A program made the position numbers and the translations under genes. 64,000 nucleotides of DNA. It comes from Bacteroidales bacterium. Lineage in GTDB: Bacteria; Bacteroidota; Bacteroidia; Bacteroidales; P3. Under the pieces are notes generated by a model. That model saw nothing but the letters and a program-made list of their open reading frames with translations. It did not search any database and was not told where the DNA came from. The stretch covers positions 47,218 to 111,217 of the forward strand of contig JAGBOF010000002.1 in assembly GCA_017633985.1 (NCBI GenBank), written 5' to 3'. Position 1 is the first letter of the stretch. Every line of letters starts with the position of its first letter. Positions 43,533 to 53,204 of this stretch are shown piece by piece.

Positions 43533-46500
43533 TTATTCGCCCCAATTCATGGACGCCATACGTTTGTAAGAGTTGTAACGCCATTTTGCATTTTCCTCCG
43601 ACGCTTTGAACAATTCAGCTGCTTCCTCTGGGAACGCTTTCTTTAATGAATTGTAACGTACTTCGCCGTCAATAAATGCCTGGAATTTGCTCCAATCAGG
43701 TTCACCTGAATCCAAAGTAAACGGATTTTGTCCTTGCTCTGCCAATTCCGGGTTGTATCTCCACAAGTGCCAATAACCGCATTCAACAGCTTTCTTTTGT
43801 TCTGCCTGTGTTTTACCCATACCAGCCTTGATACCGTGGTTGATACAAGGAGCGTAAGCAATAATCAATGACGGACCGTCGTATGCCTCTGCCTCACGCA
43901 ATGCTTTGATATATTGTGCAGGATTTGCTCCGATGGAAACCTGTGCAACATAAACATAGCCGTAAGTAGTTGCTATCATACCAAGGTCTTTCTTCTTAAC
44001 GCGTTTGCCCGATGCAGCGAATTTTGCTATTGCTCCCACAGGAGTAGCCTTTGATGCCTGTCCGCCCGTATTGGAATAAACCTCCGTATCAACAACCAAG
44101 ATATTAACGTTTTCACCGCTTGCAATAACGTGGTCTAATCCGCCGTAACCTATATCGTATGCAGCACCGTCGCCTGCTATTATCCATTGTGATTTCTTTA
44201 CAAAGTATTGTTTCAAATCCAACAACTCTTTTGCAGTTGTACATGCAGGACATTCGCAATATTTAGCACCTGCATTCTTTTTGGCTTTTACTTGTTCAAG
44301 TTTTTCTTTCCAAGTAATGCCTTGTCCGTTGAATTCTTCGTTAGCGTGTGCAGCCTGTTCGCCTTCCAACCATGCGATAACGTCATCAACAGTATTGATA
44401 CTCCAAGCCAATGCATCTTCGTATTCTTTTGCTATTGCGAAGGCTTCGTTAGTTGTCAAATCTTTATTGTCCAACCATTTCTGTGCAGCTGCTTTCACTC
44501 TGTCTGTTGCGAATGGAATAGCAAGCAATTGTCTTGTCTTTGTTTCAACTCTTTCTCTCATCTTACGGGTAGCCGTAGCCATACCAAGACCGAATTCTGC
44601 AAAGTCTTCAAACAAAGAGTTAGCCCAAGCAGGTCCTCTTCCGTTCTTGTCGGTTGTGTAAGGCATAGACGGACAAGAAGCAGAATAGATAGAAGAACAT
44701 CCTGTTGCGTTTGCTACCATCATTCTTGGTCCGAACAATTGGGAAATAAGTTTAACGTAAGGAGTTTCACCGCAACCTGCACATGCTCCCGAGAACTCAA
44801 ACAAAGGTTGTGAGAATTGAGAGTTTTTGATATTCTTTGTAATGTCGGTTAATTCTGCTTTGTTGCTTACTTTCTCTACGATAACGTTCCAACGTTCTTT
44901 ATCTGCATTGTCTTCTGTCAAAGGTTTCATCTCCAATGCCTTTGTCTTGGCAGGACAAACGTCTGCACAGTTGCCGCATCCCGTACAATCCAAAGGAGAA
45001 ACTTGCATACGGAATTTCAAGTCTGCAAACTCTTTACCTGTTGCTTTCAAAGTCTCTGTTCCTGCAGGAAGCAATTGTTCTTCTTCTGCGTTGATAAGGA
45101 ACGGACGTATTGCAGCGTGAGGACAAACCAACGCACACTGATTACATTGGATACAGTTAGCAGGAATCCATTCAGGCACGTGTGATGCAATACCGCGCTT
45201 TTCGTATTTGGAAGTTCCGTTAGGGAATGTACCGTCTTCTCTTCCTACAAATGCAGAAACAGGTAATGAATCGCCTTCCTGTGCATTGATAACATCAACG
45301 ACATTCTTTATAAAGTCAGGATGATTGTTTGCTACAGCATCTTTGCTTTCATCTTCATTCAACCATTCTTTCTTAACCTCAACTTTAACAACATCACCGC
45401 CACGGTCTACTGCGGCATAGTTCATATTAACTATGTTCTCACCTTTCTTGCCGTAAGATTTAACTATGGCTTCTTTCATCTTCGTTACTGCAAGGTCGTA
45501 AGGAATAACGTTTGCAATCTTGAAGAACGCACTCTGAAGTATCGTATTTGTACGGTTGCCCAATCCTATTTCTTCTGCAATCTTCGTTGCGTTGATGATA
45601 TAGAAATTAATATCGTTTGCAGCAAGTATTTTCTTAACCTTTACAGGCAAATGTTTTACAGTTTCCTGTGCGTCGTACATAGAATTCAAAAGGAATGTTC
45701 CGTTTTTCTTTATTCCTTTCAATACCTCGTACTGACGTAAGTAAGAGAATACATGGCAAGCCACGAAGTCAGGAGTAGTTACCAAGTAAGGAGAACGGAT
45801 AGGATTGTCACCGAAACGTAAGTGTGAACAAGTAAATCCGCCAGATTTCTTACTGTCATAAGAGAAATAAGCCTGACAATATTTATTTGTGTTGTTACCT
45901 ATAATCTTAATGGAGTTCTTGTTTGCTCCGACAGTACCGTCAGCACCCAAACCGTAGAATTTAGCCTCAAATGTACCTGCGGTAGCCATTGAAACTTCTT
46001 CGCCTACATTCAAAGACAAGTTAGTAACGTCATCAACGATACCTACCGTGAATTGATTTCTCGGATTCTCGGATTTCAAGTTCTCATAAACTGCCAATAT
46101 TTGTGCAGGAGTTGTGTCTTTTGAACTTAAACCGTAACGTCCGCCGATAATCAACGGTTTTTCTGTGCAAGGACATTGATTCTTTACTACTTCTGTTACG
46201 TCCAAATACAAAGGTTCGCCTGTTGCACCGCATTCTTTTGTACGGTCAAGAACACATATTCTCTTTACTGTCTTCGGTAAAACGCTTAAGAAATATTTAG
46301 CGGAGAAAGGACGGTAAAGATGAACGGTTACAAGTCCCAATTTCTCGCCTTTGGTTGCCAAATAATCTATTGTTTCTTTGATAGTATCGCAAACGGAACC
46401 CATAGCAATGATTACGTTCTCTGCATCTTCCGCTCCGTAATACTCAAACGGTTTGTGTGTTCTGCCCGTAATCTTTCCTATTTCCTGCATATAGTAATTT

Positions 46501-47234
46501 ACTATGTCAGGGATAGCCTCGTAATAAGGATTGATAGCTTCTCTTGCCTGGAAGAATACGTCAGGGTTCTGTGCCGTTCCTCTTGTTACAGGATGTTCAG
46601 GATTTAATGCGTTGTCTTTATATCTCTTTATTGCTTCCCAATCTACCAAAGGCATCATATCTTCATTTGAAAGAGCCTCTATCTTCTGTATTTCGTGGGA
46701 AGTTCTAAATCCGTCAAAGAAATGTAGGAATGGAATGCGGCCTTTGATTGCTGCCAAGTGTGCAACGCCTGCCAAATCCATAGCTTCCTGAACCGAAGCG
46801 GACGAAAGCATTGCAAATCCTGTCTGACGGCAAGCGTAAACATCGCTGTGATCGCCGAAGATAGACAAAGCATGCGAAGCAATCGTTCTTGCAGTTACAT
46901 GGAATACGCCCGGCAACATCTCGCCTGCGATTTTATACATATTAGGTATCATCAAAAGCAATCCCTGTGATGCAGTAAACGTACTTGTCAAAGCACCTGC
47001 CTGCAAAGAACCGTGAACTGCACCTGCTGCTCCGGCTTCCGATTGCATTTCTACCAATTTAACTGTCTCGTCAAATAAGTTTTTTCTTCCGTTGGCTGCC
47101 CATTCGTCTACATATTCGGCCATCGGAGATGACGGAGTGATAGGATAAATAGCTGCACACTCTGAAAACATATACGCTACATGAGCTGCGGCTTGGTTTC
47201 CGTCACAAGTTAAGAATTTCTTTTCTCTTGCCAT
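43533..47234 (-). CDS. nifJ: Pyruvate:ferredoxin (flavodoxin) oxidoreductase
   Basis: A 1233-residue single-chain PFOR, slightly longer than the usual 1170-1190. It decarboxylates pyruvate to acetyl-CoA and reduces ferredoxin, a key step of anaerobic fermentation. Domains in order: pyrimidine-binding (NQAAAHVAYMFSECAAIYPI at the N-terminus), the gamma domain, two [4Fe-4S] clusters (CIQCNQCALVCP and CTGCGNCADVCP at about 695-760), and the ThDP domain with GACAGCGET, GDGAAYDIGYGG and NTGGQASKATP. All four cluster Cys in each motif are present. It is monocistronic. A weak -7 box TAAATTTG is at 47290-47297 on the minus strand. Confidence 0.97.
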   Translation of the reverse strand: MAREKKFLTCDGNQAAAHVAYMFSECAAIYPITPSSPMAEYVDEWAANGRKNLFDETVKLVEMQSEAGAAGAVHGSLQAGALTSTFTASQGLLLMIPNMYKIAGEMLPGVFHVTARTIASHALSIFGDHSDVYACRQTGFAMLSSASVQEAMDLAGVAHLAAIKGRIPFLHFFDGFRTSHEIQKIEALSNEDMMPLVDWEAIKRYKDNALNPEHPVTRGTAQNPDVFFQAREAINPYYEAIPDIVNYYMQEIGKITGRTHKPFEYYGAEDAENVIIAMGSVCDTIKETIDYLATKGEKLGLVTVHLYRPFSAKYFLSVLPKTVKRICVLDRTKECGATGEPLYLDVTEVVKNQCPCTEKPLIIGGRYGLSSKDTTPAQILAVYENLKSENPRNQFTVGIVDDVTNLSLNVGEEVSMATAGTFEAKFYGLGADGTVGANKNSIKIIGNNTNKYCQAYFSYDSKKSGGFTCSHLRFGDNPIRSPYLVTTPDFVACHVFSYLRQYEVLKGIKKNGTFLLNSMYDAQETVKHLPVKVKKILAANDINFYIINATKIAEEIGLGNRTNTILQSAFFKIANVIPYDLAVTKMKEAIVKSYGKKGENIVNMNYAAVDRGGDVVKVEVKKEWLNEDESKDAVANNHPDFIKNVVDVINAQEGDSLPVSAFVGREDGTFPNGTSKYEKRGIASHVPEWIPANCIQCNQCALVCPHAAIRPFLINAEEEQLLPAGTETLKATGKEFADLKFRMQVSPLDCTGCGNCADVCPAKTKALEMKPLTEDNADKERWNVIVEKVSNKAELTDITKNIKNSQFSQPLFEFSGACAGCGETPYVKLISQLFGPRMMVANATGCSSIYSASCPSMPYTTDKNGRGPAWANSLFEDFAEFGLGMATATRKMRERVETKTRQLLAIPFATDRVKAAAQKWLDNKDLTTNEAFAIAKEYEDALAWSINTVDDVIAWLEGEQAAHANEEFNGQGITWKEKLEQVKAKKNAGAKYCECPACTTAKELLDLKQYFVKKSQWIIAGDGAAYDIGYGGLDHVIASGENVNILVVDTEVYSNTGGQASKATPVGAIAKFAASGKRVKKKDLGMIATTYGYVYVAQVSIGANPAQYIKALREAEAYDGPSLIIAYAPCINHGIKAGMGKTQAEQKKAVECGYWHLWRYNPELAEQGQNPFTLDSGEPDWSKFQAFIDGEVRYNSLKKAFPEEAAELFKASEENAKWRYNSYKRMASMNWGE

Positions 47235-47527
47235 TTTTATTATAATTGTTAATTAATATTAGATTAATAACCACAAAAATTTCAAGTTGCAAATTTAAGA
47301 ATAAAATCCTTATCGGCGAAATTTTTTATTGATAACTTTGCCTGCGGCTATACTTTAATCCTTTGGCAGCATTTTTCCCAAAGCAAAAAGACCTTAATAA
47401 ATTTCCGAACATATACTATATATTTATATGGTATAACTGCAGCAATTCACCCATGGATTCCACCCCGTTAAAACGCCTGAAAAAGGTAAAAAAACAGCAT
47501 CTGAAAACCAACATATTACAAACCGTC

Positions 47528-47608
47528 AAATTAATCTGCGATATCAGTAAATTATTCTGCGATGTCAGTAAATTATTATCGCAGATTATTTCCGCAAGAA
47601 GACGTATT
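47528..47608. repeat. Family B palindromic repeat, copy 4
   Basis: AATTAATCTGCGATATCAGT, then AATTATTCTGCGATGTCAGT and TTATCGCAGATTATT. It is more diverged than copies 1 to 3 and lies between divergent nifJ and the Rel/SpoT gene. The rest of this 500 bp gap shows only a -7 box TATCTTTG at 47687-47694. Confidence 0.7.
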
Positions 47609-47738
47609 ATTTTTTGCAAATAAGTTTTTAAAAGAAATAATCGCTTTATTAACGGCAAAAAATATGATAAAATCAGGATTTTTCGCTATCTTTGCACTTT
47701 GAAGTAACAATACACTGGAGAAATAAAACCTTTAGATT

Positions 47739-49961
47739 ATGTATATCGTTGATGAAAGAGCCGAAAAAATAGAAATCCTTTCACGGTACAGAAAGTTGAT
47801 GGGAATAGTTTACAATACTGCCTCAAAAGACGAACTTCTTATGATACGCAAAGCATTTACCGTTGCCGTCAATGCCCACGAAGGTGCCAGAAGAAAATCA
47901 GGCGAACCGTATATTTACCATCCTTTGGAAGTGGCAAGGATTGCAGGCGAAGATTTGTCATTGGGTCCAACTGCCATAGTGTGTGCATTGCTGCACGATG
48001 TGGTGGAAGATACCGACTATACGCTTGAAGACATCAAAAACATATTCAACGAAAAGGTTGCTTTCATTGTCGACGGTCTGACAAAGATAAAAGACATCTA
48101 CGATTACACTTCCAATTCCCTTCAAAGCGAAACATTCCGTAAGCTTTTGATTGCTATGGGCGACGATGTGCGGGTTATTTTGATTAAACTGTGCGACCGT
48201 CTGCACAACATGCGTACTTTGGACGCCATGAAGCCCAACAAACAACTTAAGATAGCCAGCGAAACGCAGTTTTTGTACGTTCCTTTGGCTCACAGGCTGG
48301 GATTGTATAAATTTAAACAGGAATTGGAGGATCTTTCGACTAAATACCTCAACCCTGCGGCATATAACGAAATCAATGCGAAGTTGCAGGACACCAAAGA
48401 GGAAAGGGAGAAATTCATTAAAGATTTCTGTGAACCTATTAAGCAGGCGTTGAAAGAAAAGAACTATGATTTTACAATTTCTTCGCGTGTTAAAAGCATT
48501 ACTTCGATTATCGGCAAAATCGAAACTAAAGGCGTTAAGTTCGAAGAAATATATGACATCTTTGCAATACGCATAATCCTTAACGTTCCGCAGGAATACG
48601 AAAAGGAAACGTGTTTTTCGGTTTACAGTCTTATATCTTCCATGTACCAACAGCGTAAAGACCGTTTCCGCGACTGGCTTACCACTCCTAAAAGCAACGG
48701 TTACGAAGCCCTTCACACAACCGTTATGAGCAAACAGGGCAAATGGGTGGAGATTCAGATAAGAAGCAAACGTATGGACGAGATTGCCGAAACGGGATTG
48801 GCGGCACATTATAAATATAAGGAGGTTAAGGAAGGTGAATTGGACGAAAATCTGGATAATTGGTTGAGTAAGATACGTACTTTGCTGGATAACCAAAACA
48901 CTACTGCGGTTGATTTCGTCAATGACTTCAAGATGAACATCGTTACCGACGAAATAACGGTTTTCACACCTAAAGGCAAAAGTATTTCGCTGCCTTTTAA
49001 CAGCAGTGTGCTGGATTTTGCGTTCAATATACATACGGATTTAGGCCTAAACTGCATAGGAGCGAAAGTAAACTACAAGGTTGTGCCGATAGATTACAAA
49101 CTCCACAGTGCCGATCAGGTTGAAATAATCACTTCTTCGATTGCCCATCCTGAAGAGAAGTGGTTGCAATACGTCCGTACGCCTAAAGCTATCAACGAAA
49201 TAAAGCATTACATCAATACCTATAAGCAAGGCTTCCGCGAAGCGGGATTGGAGAAACTCAAAGCGAAATTTGACTCCCTTAAAATACCTTGGAATGACAA
49301 AAACATTCAGAAGTTGGTCAAGACAGTCAATGCGCAAAACACCGTTGATTTGTATTACAAAGCTTTTTATGATGAGATAACGGACAATACCGTCAAATCA
49401 TGCTTTGAAACCAAGAACGAAAATTCTTCATGGATCTTTTTGCGCAATCCTTTTAAGAAACGCAACAAAGAAGAACTCACGTTGAGGGAACAAATAGCCG
49501 AACAGATAAAAGAAAACCCGGAAGAAATCCTGATGAAACAGGATGTGGACAAATTGCCTTACCGCACGGCGTCTTGTTGCAATCCTTTACCTGGTGACGA
49601 TATAGTGGGATTGATAAGGGAAGGCGCTATTGAGGTGCACCGCACATCATGCAAGAAAGCCGTTGACGAAATGAGTAAATACGGTCATCATATCGTTAAA
49701 GCAAAATGGCGTGAAAACGAAAAGATTTCATTCTTGGCTGGTATCCGAATAAAGGGTATAGACCGTAAAGGTCTGTTGCAGGAAATGGCAAGAGTGATAA
49801 GCGAAGTGTGGAACATCAACATGCGCTCTTTGGCAATGGAATCAAGCGAAGGAACATTCGAAGGAACGATGATGGTCTATATATCCGACGCAGCAAACCT
49901 CGCACACCTGATGGAAAACATCTCAAAGATTGAAGGCATTGAATCAGTTACCAGAATATAG
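47739..49961 (+). CDS. rel: Bifunctional (p)ppGpp synthetase/hydrolase (Rel/SpoT)
   Basis: A 740-residue protein that makes and degrades the alarmone (p)ppGpp. The N-terminal HD hydrolase domain has YHPLEVARI and LLHDVVEDTDYT (about residues 60-95). The synthetase domain shows FRDWLTTPKSNGYEALHTTV and WVEIQIRSKRMDEIAE near 310-350. TGS follows (EITVFTPKGKSISLPFNSSV at about 405-425), then a Cys-containing zinc-finger-like region (TASCCNPLPGDDI) and a C-terminal ACT domain (IRIKGIDRKGLLQEMARVIS). Both catalytic sites look intact. It is monocistronic. Confidence 0.95.
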   Translation: MYIVDERAEKIEILSRYRKLMGIVYNTASKDELLMIRKAFTVAVNAHEGARRKSGEPYIYHPLEVARIAGEDLSLGPTAIVCALLHDVVEDTDYTLEDIKNIFNEKVAFIVDGLTKIKDIYDYTSNSLQSETFRKLLIAMGDDVRVILIKLCDRLHNMRTLDAMKPNKQLKIASETQFLYVPLAHRLGLYKFKQELEDLSTKYLNPAAYNEINAKLQDTKEEREKFIKDFCEPIKQALKEKNYDFTISSRVKSITSIIGKIETKGVKFEEIYDIFAIRIILNVPQEYEKETCFSVYSLISSMYQQRKDRFRDWLTTPKSNGYEALHTTVMSKQGKWVEIQIRSKRMDEIAETGLAAHYKYKEVKEGELDENLDNWLSKIRTLLDNQNTTAVDFVNDFKMNIVTDEITVFTPKGKSISLPFNSSVLDFAFNIHTDLGLNCIGAKVNYKVVPIDYKLHSADQVEIITSSIAHPEEKWLQYVRTPKAINEIKHYINTYKQGFREAGLEKLKAKFDSLKIPWNDKNIQKLVKTVNAQNTVDLYYKAFYDEITDNTVKSCFETKNENSSWIFLRNPFKKRNKEELTLREQIAEQIKENPEEILMKQDVDKLPYRTASCCNPLPGDDIVGLIREGAIEVHRTSCKKAVDEMSKYGHHIVKAKWRENEKISFLAGIRIKGIDRKGLLQEMARVISEVWNINMRSLAMESSEGTFEGTMMVYISDAANLAHLMENISKIEGIESVTRI

Positions 49962-49994
49962 CGGCACAAGGCGACCATAAAGTGTGGCAATGCG

Positions 49995-50441
49995 TTATTT
50001 TCTTTTGTTTTTAAAGAAATTTTGCATCAAATCCCTGCATTCTTCCTCCAAAACGCCCTGCGTAACGGTCACTTTGCTGTTAAAAGGCGTGCAATAAGAA
50101 GAATATCCCCGCTTGGTATCTTTTGCACCGAACACTACCCTGCTTATTTGCGTCCACATAACAGCACCGGCACACATAAGACACGGCTCTATTGTCACAT
50201 AAAGCGTACAATCGGTAAGATATTTTGATCCTAAATACTCTTCGGCGGCGGTAATAGCTATAATTTCCGCATGGGATGTGGAGTCATTCAGCCGTTGTGT
50301 CATATTATGCCCGCGGGCTATAATCTTATTGTTGCAAACAATCACGCAACCAATCGGAATCTCATCTTCTTCCAATGCCTGTACTGCTTCATTTAAAGCT
50401 TGACGCATGAAATACTCGTCATCATATACTATTACTGACAT
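49995..50441 (-). CDS. tadA: tRNA-specific adenosine deaminase
   Basis: About 148 residues. TadA deaminates A34 of tRNA-Arg(ACG) to inosine. The zinc site is visible as SHAEIIAI (catalytic Glu after His) and EPCLMCAGA. Start at ATG 50439-50441; the longer reading is not supported because a -7 box TAATTTTG lies at 50463-50470 on the minus strand. The gene is convergent with the Rel/SpoT gene, 33 bp apart. Confidence 0.93.
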   Translation of the reverse strand: MSVIVYDDEYFMRQALNEAVQALEEDEIPIGCVIVCNNKIIARGHNMTQRLNDSTSHAEIIAITAAEEYLGSKYLTDCTLYVTIEPCLMCAGAVMWTQISRVVFGAKDTKRGYSSYCTPFNSKVTVTQGVLEEECRDLMQNFFKNKRK

Positions 50442-50546
50442 AATCCTGCTTTTTAATCGGTACAAAATTAAATAATTTTTGTTTACCTGCCGCTTACTTC
50501 TTTATTTTATTTTGTAATTTTGCAAAAATTAAAGAAAAACAGATCT

Positions 50547-50984
50547 ATGAATTATAATTTTGACACCCAAACATTCAATCACAGCGTTCCTATCCAGATA
50601 AGATTTGCCGATTTGGACGCCTTAAACCATGTAAACAACGGATTCCAATGCCATTATTTCGATGTAGGAAGAGTCAATTACTTTCAGGACACACTGAACC
50701 GCAGGATCAATCTTGCGGAAATAGATTTGGTATTGGTTCACACCGAATTTGATTTTATTTCACCCGTACATGGGGATGACGACATCATTGTCCAGAGCAA
50801 AACCATATCCTTCGGAACCAAAAGCGTAAAGATGTTTCAGCGCATTATTGACAAAAAAGACGGCAAAGTGATGACTACGTGTTACAGCGTATTGTCCGCT
50901 ATGGATACGGTGACAAAACAATCCAAAAACGTACCCGAAGAATATATCAAAGCATTCTCGGAATTTGACGGCATTACATTATAA
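50547..50984 (+). CDS. Acyl-CoA thioesterase, hotdog fold (4HBT type)
   Basis: About 145 residues. It begins with the hotdog signature PIQIRFADLDALNHVNN, where the Asp in DLDALNH is the usual catalytic residue of the YbgC/4HBT group. The substrate is probably an acyl-CoA. A -7 box TAATTTTG at 50515-50522 lies 25 bp upstream, and the ATG at 50547 is the only start after it. Confidence 0.85.
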   Translation: MNYNFDTQTFNHSVPIQIRFADLDALNHVNNGFQCHYFDVGRVNYFQDTLNRRINLAEIDLVLVHTEFDFISPVHGDDDIIVQSKTISFGTKSVKMFQRIIDKKDGKVMTTCYSVLSAMDTVTKQSKNVPEEYIKAFSEFDGITL

Positions 50985-51001
50985 TAATGTATAATATAGA
51001 C

Positions 51002-51094
51002 AGGCAAAAATAATCAGCCTTAAAAATTTTTTAATCAGCCTGATTATTTTACTGAAACGGCGTTTTAATTTCTTTAAACGCCGTCTTATTTTCA
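51002..51094. repeat. Family C repeat (AATCAGCC type), copy 1
   Basis: Contains AATAATCAGCCTTAAAAATT, AATCAGCCTGATTATTTTAC and a GGCGTTT/AAACGCC inverted pair. The copy at 54063-54150 is nearly identical over the first 60 or so bases. It lies between the thioesterase and comF stops. Confidence 0.85.
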
Positions 51095-51106
51095 GCATAA
51101 AATATC

Positions 51107-51787
51107 TTAAAGAATTTTCCTGTCCGAAGCGATTGCCCCGATATAGATTTTAATACCCTCGCACTGCTTTAAAACTTTGCAGCACTCCACCGAAGTCGAA
51201 CATGTAGTAATAACGTCGTCCACAAGCAATATACTTTTGTTTTTAAACAACGCAATGTCTTTGAGAGCAAACGCCCCCTTGACGTTATCATACCTTTGGC
51301 TGCCGCGGCTTAAATGTTGGTCGTACGTATTCTTGATTCTGCGCAGATTATCCGCCTGAACGGGAATATTTAGTGACTTTCCTATCATACGGGCGATAAC
51401 CTGACTTTGGTTAAATCCCCTTTTGCGCAGCTTTTTCTTATGAAGCGGCACGGGAACTATGTAATCAATGTCATTTATCCACTGCTGACGTTTTAATTTT
51501 CCGCAAAACATATCAGTCAAAAGCCGTCCGCAAAATACGTTTGAATTGAATTTGAATTTCAAAACAGGCTGCTTTAAGATATGATAATGACCCAATATGC
51601 AAATATCAGCCATATACGGCGCTAAAGGGGCGAAAAATTCCTCTTTGTACTCGATTTTGTCGGGATAAGGATACAAATCATTGCATTTTTGACACATAAA
51701 TTTTTCGTCAGTTTGCAGAATATTTCCGCAACAGATGCATTTTTTCGGAAAGAATGTGTAAAATATTGATTTTAATATGTATAACAT
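51107..51787 (-). CDS. comF: ComF-family phosphoribosyltransferase-like protein
   Basis: A 226-residue protein. The N-terminus carries a zinc-binding double CxxC (CICCGNIL, then CQKCNDLYPYP), the middle has IVPVPLHKKKLRKRGFNQSQ, and the PRTase signature ILLVDDVITTCSTS is near residue 200. ComF proteins are linked to DNA uptake and processing, but in non-competent bacteria the role is unclear. It is monocistronic and faces the thioesterase gene across a family C repeat. Confidence 0.9.
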   Translation of the reverse strand: MLYILKSIFYTFFPKKCICCGNILQTDEKFMCQKCNDLYPYPDKIEYKEEFFAPLAPYMADICILGHYHILKQPVLKFKFNSNVFCGRLLTDMFCGKLKRQQWINDIDYIVPVPLHKKKLRKRGFNQSQVIARMIGKSLNIPVQADNLRRIKNTYDQHLSRGSQRYDNVKGAFALKDIALFKNKSILLVDDVITTCSTSVECCKVLKQCEGIKIYIGAIASDRKIL

Positions 51788-51872
51788 TTATTTTTCAGTG
51801 TTTTAAATGCAACAATCAGCTAATTTTCAGCGGTGCAAAGTTACGTTAATTTGCACAAATAACGGAAAATAT

Positions 51873-51903
51873 TTTGTCAGTAACCAAAAAATGCCTACTT
51901 TTG
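51873..51903 (+). promoter_or_regulatory. Promoter of rpsF-rpsR-rplI
   Basis: TTTG at 51873-51876, 19 bp, TACTTTTG at 51896-51903. It lies 52 bp upstream of the rpsF ATG. Confidence 0.78.
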
Positions 51904-51955
51904 CAACTTCAAATTATAAAAACATTATTTTTAACAAATTAATTAACAAAACAAA

Positions 51956-52366
51956 ATGGTAAGACAATACGAAACCGTTTTCATTATGACTCCCGTTTTA
52001 TCTGACGAACAGATAAAGGAAACGGTAGGCAAGTATCAAAAGCTGTTACAGGACGGCGGTGCCGAAATAGTGGATGAAAACAACTGGGGAATGCGCAAAT
52101 TGGCATATCCTATTCAGAAAAAAACTTCAGGATATTACTACCTGATAGAATTCAGAGCCGAAGGCAATTTGATTGCTAAATTGGAAACCGCATACAAACG
52201 TGATGAAAGATTATTGCGTTTCTTGACTGTTTCTTTGGATAAGTTTGCAATTGCATACAATGAGAAGAAACGTGCAGGCGGATTGAAGAGCCAACAGAAA
52301 GCATCTGAAAAAAGAGAAAGAAAAGAGGTTAAGGAAGTAAAAACCGAAGAAGTTAAAGAGAATTAA
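51956..52366 (+). CDS. rpsF: Ribosomal protein bS6
   Basis: A 136-residue 30S protein: [20 protein letters not shown] at the start, [11 protein letters not shown] and [10 protein letters not shown] in the fold, then a charged C-terminal tail (residues about 105-136) of Lys and Glu that is longer than in E. coli before modification. It binds bS18 on the 30S platform, in keeping with rpsR directly downstream (23 bp). Confidence 0.97.
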   Translation: MVRQYETVFIMTPVLSDEQIKETVGKYQKLLQDGGAEIVDENNWGMRKLAYPIQKKTSGYYYLIEFRAEGNLIAKLETAYKRDERLLRFLTVSLDKFAIAYNEKKRAGGLKSQQKASEKRERKEVKEVKTEEVKEN

Positions 52367-52389
52367 TCATTCATACAGGAGAGAGAAAT

Positions 52390-52656
52390 ATGGCAAACGA
52401 TACTGAAATAAAGTATTTAACCCCTATAAAGGTTGAATCGCAAAGAAAAAAATATTGCCGTTTCAAAAAAAGCGGAATAAAATACATTGATTACAAAGAT
52501 GCGGATTTTCTTTTGAAGTTCGTAAACGAACAAGGTAAAATATTACCGAGAAGAATCACCGGAACATCAAACAAATATCAGAAAAAAGTTGCACAGGCTG
52601 TAAAAAGAGCGAGACATCTTGCTTTAATGCCATACGTAGCTGACCTTTTAAAATAA
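52390..52656 (+). CDS. rpsR: Ribosomal protein bS18
   Basis: An 88-residue 30S protein with [40 protein letters not shown] and [19 protein letters not shown], all diagnostic. It is preceded by a good Shine-Dalgarno (AGGAGAG). It is the middle gene of the rpsF-rpsR-rplI operon. Confidence 0.97.
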   Translation: MANDTEIKYLTPIKVESQRKKYCRFKKSGIKYIDYKDADFLLKFVNEQGKILPRRITGTSNKYQKKVAQAVKRARHLALMPYVADLLK

Positions 52657-52673
52657 AATAAGGAGGATAGAAT

Positions 52674-53126
52674 ATGGAGATTATATTGAAACAAGACGTT
52701 GCTCACGTAGGTTATAAAGACGAGATAGTAAAGGTAAAAGACGGTTACGCAAATAACTATCTTATCCCGCAGGGATTGGCAATCATGGCTACCGCTTCGG
52801 CTAAAAAAGTATTGGCTGAAAACCTTAAACAGCGTGCTTTCAAAGAGCAAAAGATAAGACAGGAAGCAGAAGCATTGGCTGAAAAAATCAATGCTATCAA
52901 AGGTTTGAAACTTGCTACAAAAGCAGGTGAAAACGGTAAGATTTACGGTTCTGTCAACACAATCCAATTGTCAGATGCTATCAAATCACAATTTGACATG
53001 GATATAGACCGTAAGAAAATTGCCATCAAAGGCGAAGCAATTAAAGAAGTAGGAAATTATCAAGCAACTGTAAGCGTTTACAAAGACATTAAAGCTGAAA
53101 TTTCCTTCGATGTAGTTGCTGAATAA
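52674..53126 (+). CDS. rplI: Ribosomal protein bL9
   Basis: A 150-residue 50S protein with the conserved N-terminal domain MEIILKQDVAHVGYKDEIV, GYANNYLIPQGLA, a long central helix and a C-terminal domain (LKLATKAGENGKIYGSVN). The start has a full Shine-Dalgarno (AAGGAGG). It is the last gene of the ribosomal operon, followed by a terminator. Confidence 0.97.
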   Translation: MEIILKQDVAHVGYKDEIVKVKDGYANNYLIPQGLAIMATASAKKVLAENLKQRAFKEQKIRQEAEALAEKINAIKGLKLATKAGENGKIYGSVNTIQLSDAIKSQFDMDIDRKKIAIKGEAIKEVGNYQATVSVYKDIKAEISFDVVAE

Positions 53127-53159
53127 CATTGGAAAGAATCTAAAAAATACTTGTTTGAT

Positions 53160-53191
53160 GCAGGTAACGCACTAATGTTACCTGCTTTTTT
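53160..53191 (+). terminator. Terminator of the ribosomal protein operon
   Basis: GCAGGTAAC at 53160-53168 pairs perfectly with GTTACCTGC at 53177-53185, followed by six T. It argues against a longer N-terminus for the next gene. Confidence 0.85.
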
Positions 53192-53204
53192 ATTGTTTAT
53201 TAAA

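Noticed and set aside
47958..49034. 358-residue minus-strand open frame opposite the Rel/SpoT gene
   Set aside because: Antisense shadow; composition and residues show no domain, and the plus-strand gene is certain.
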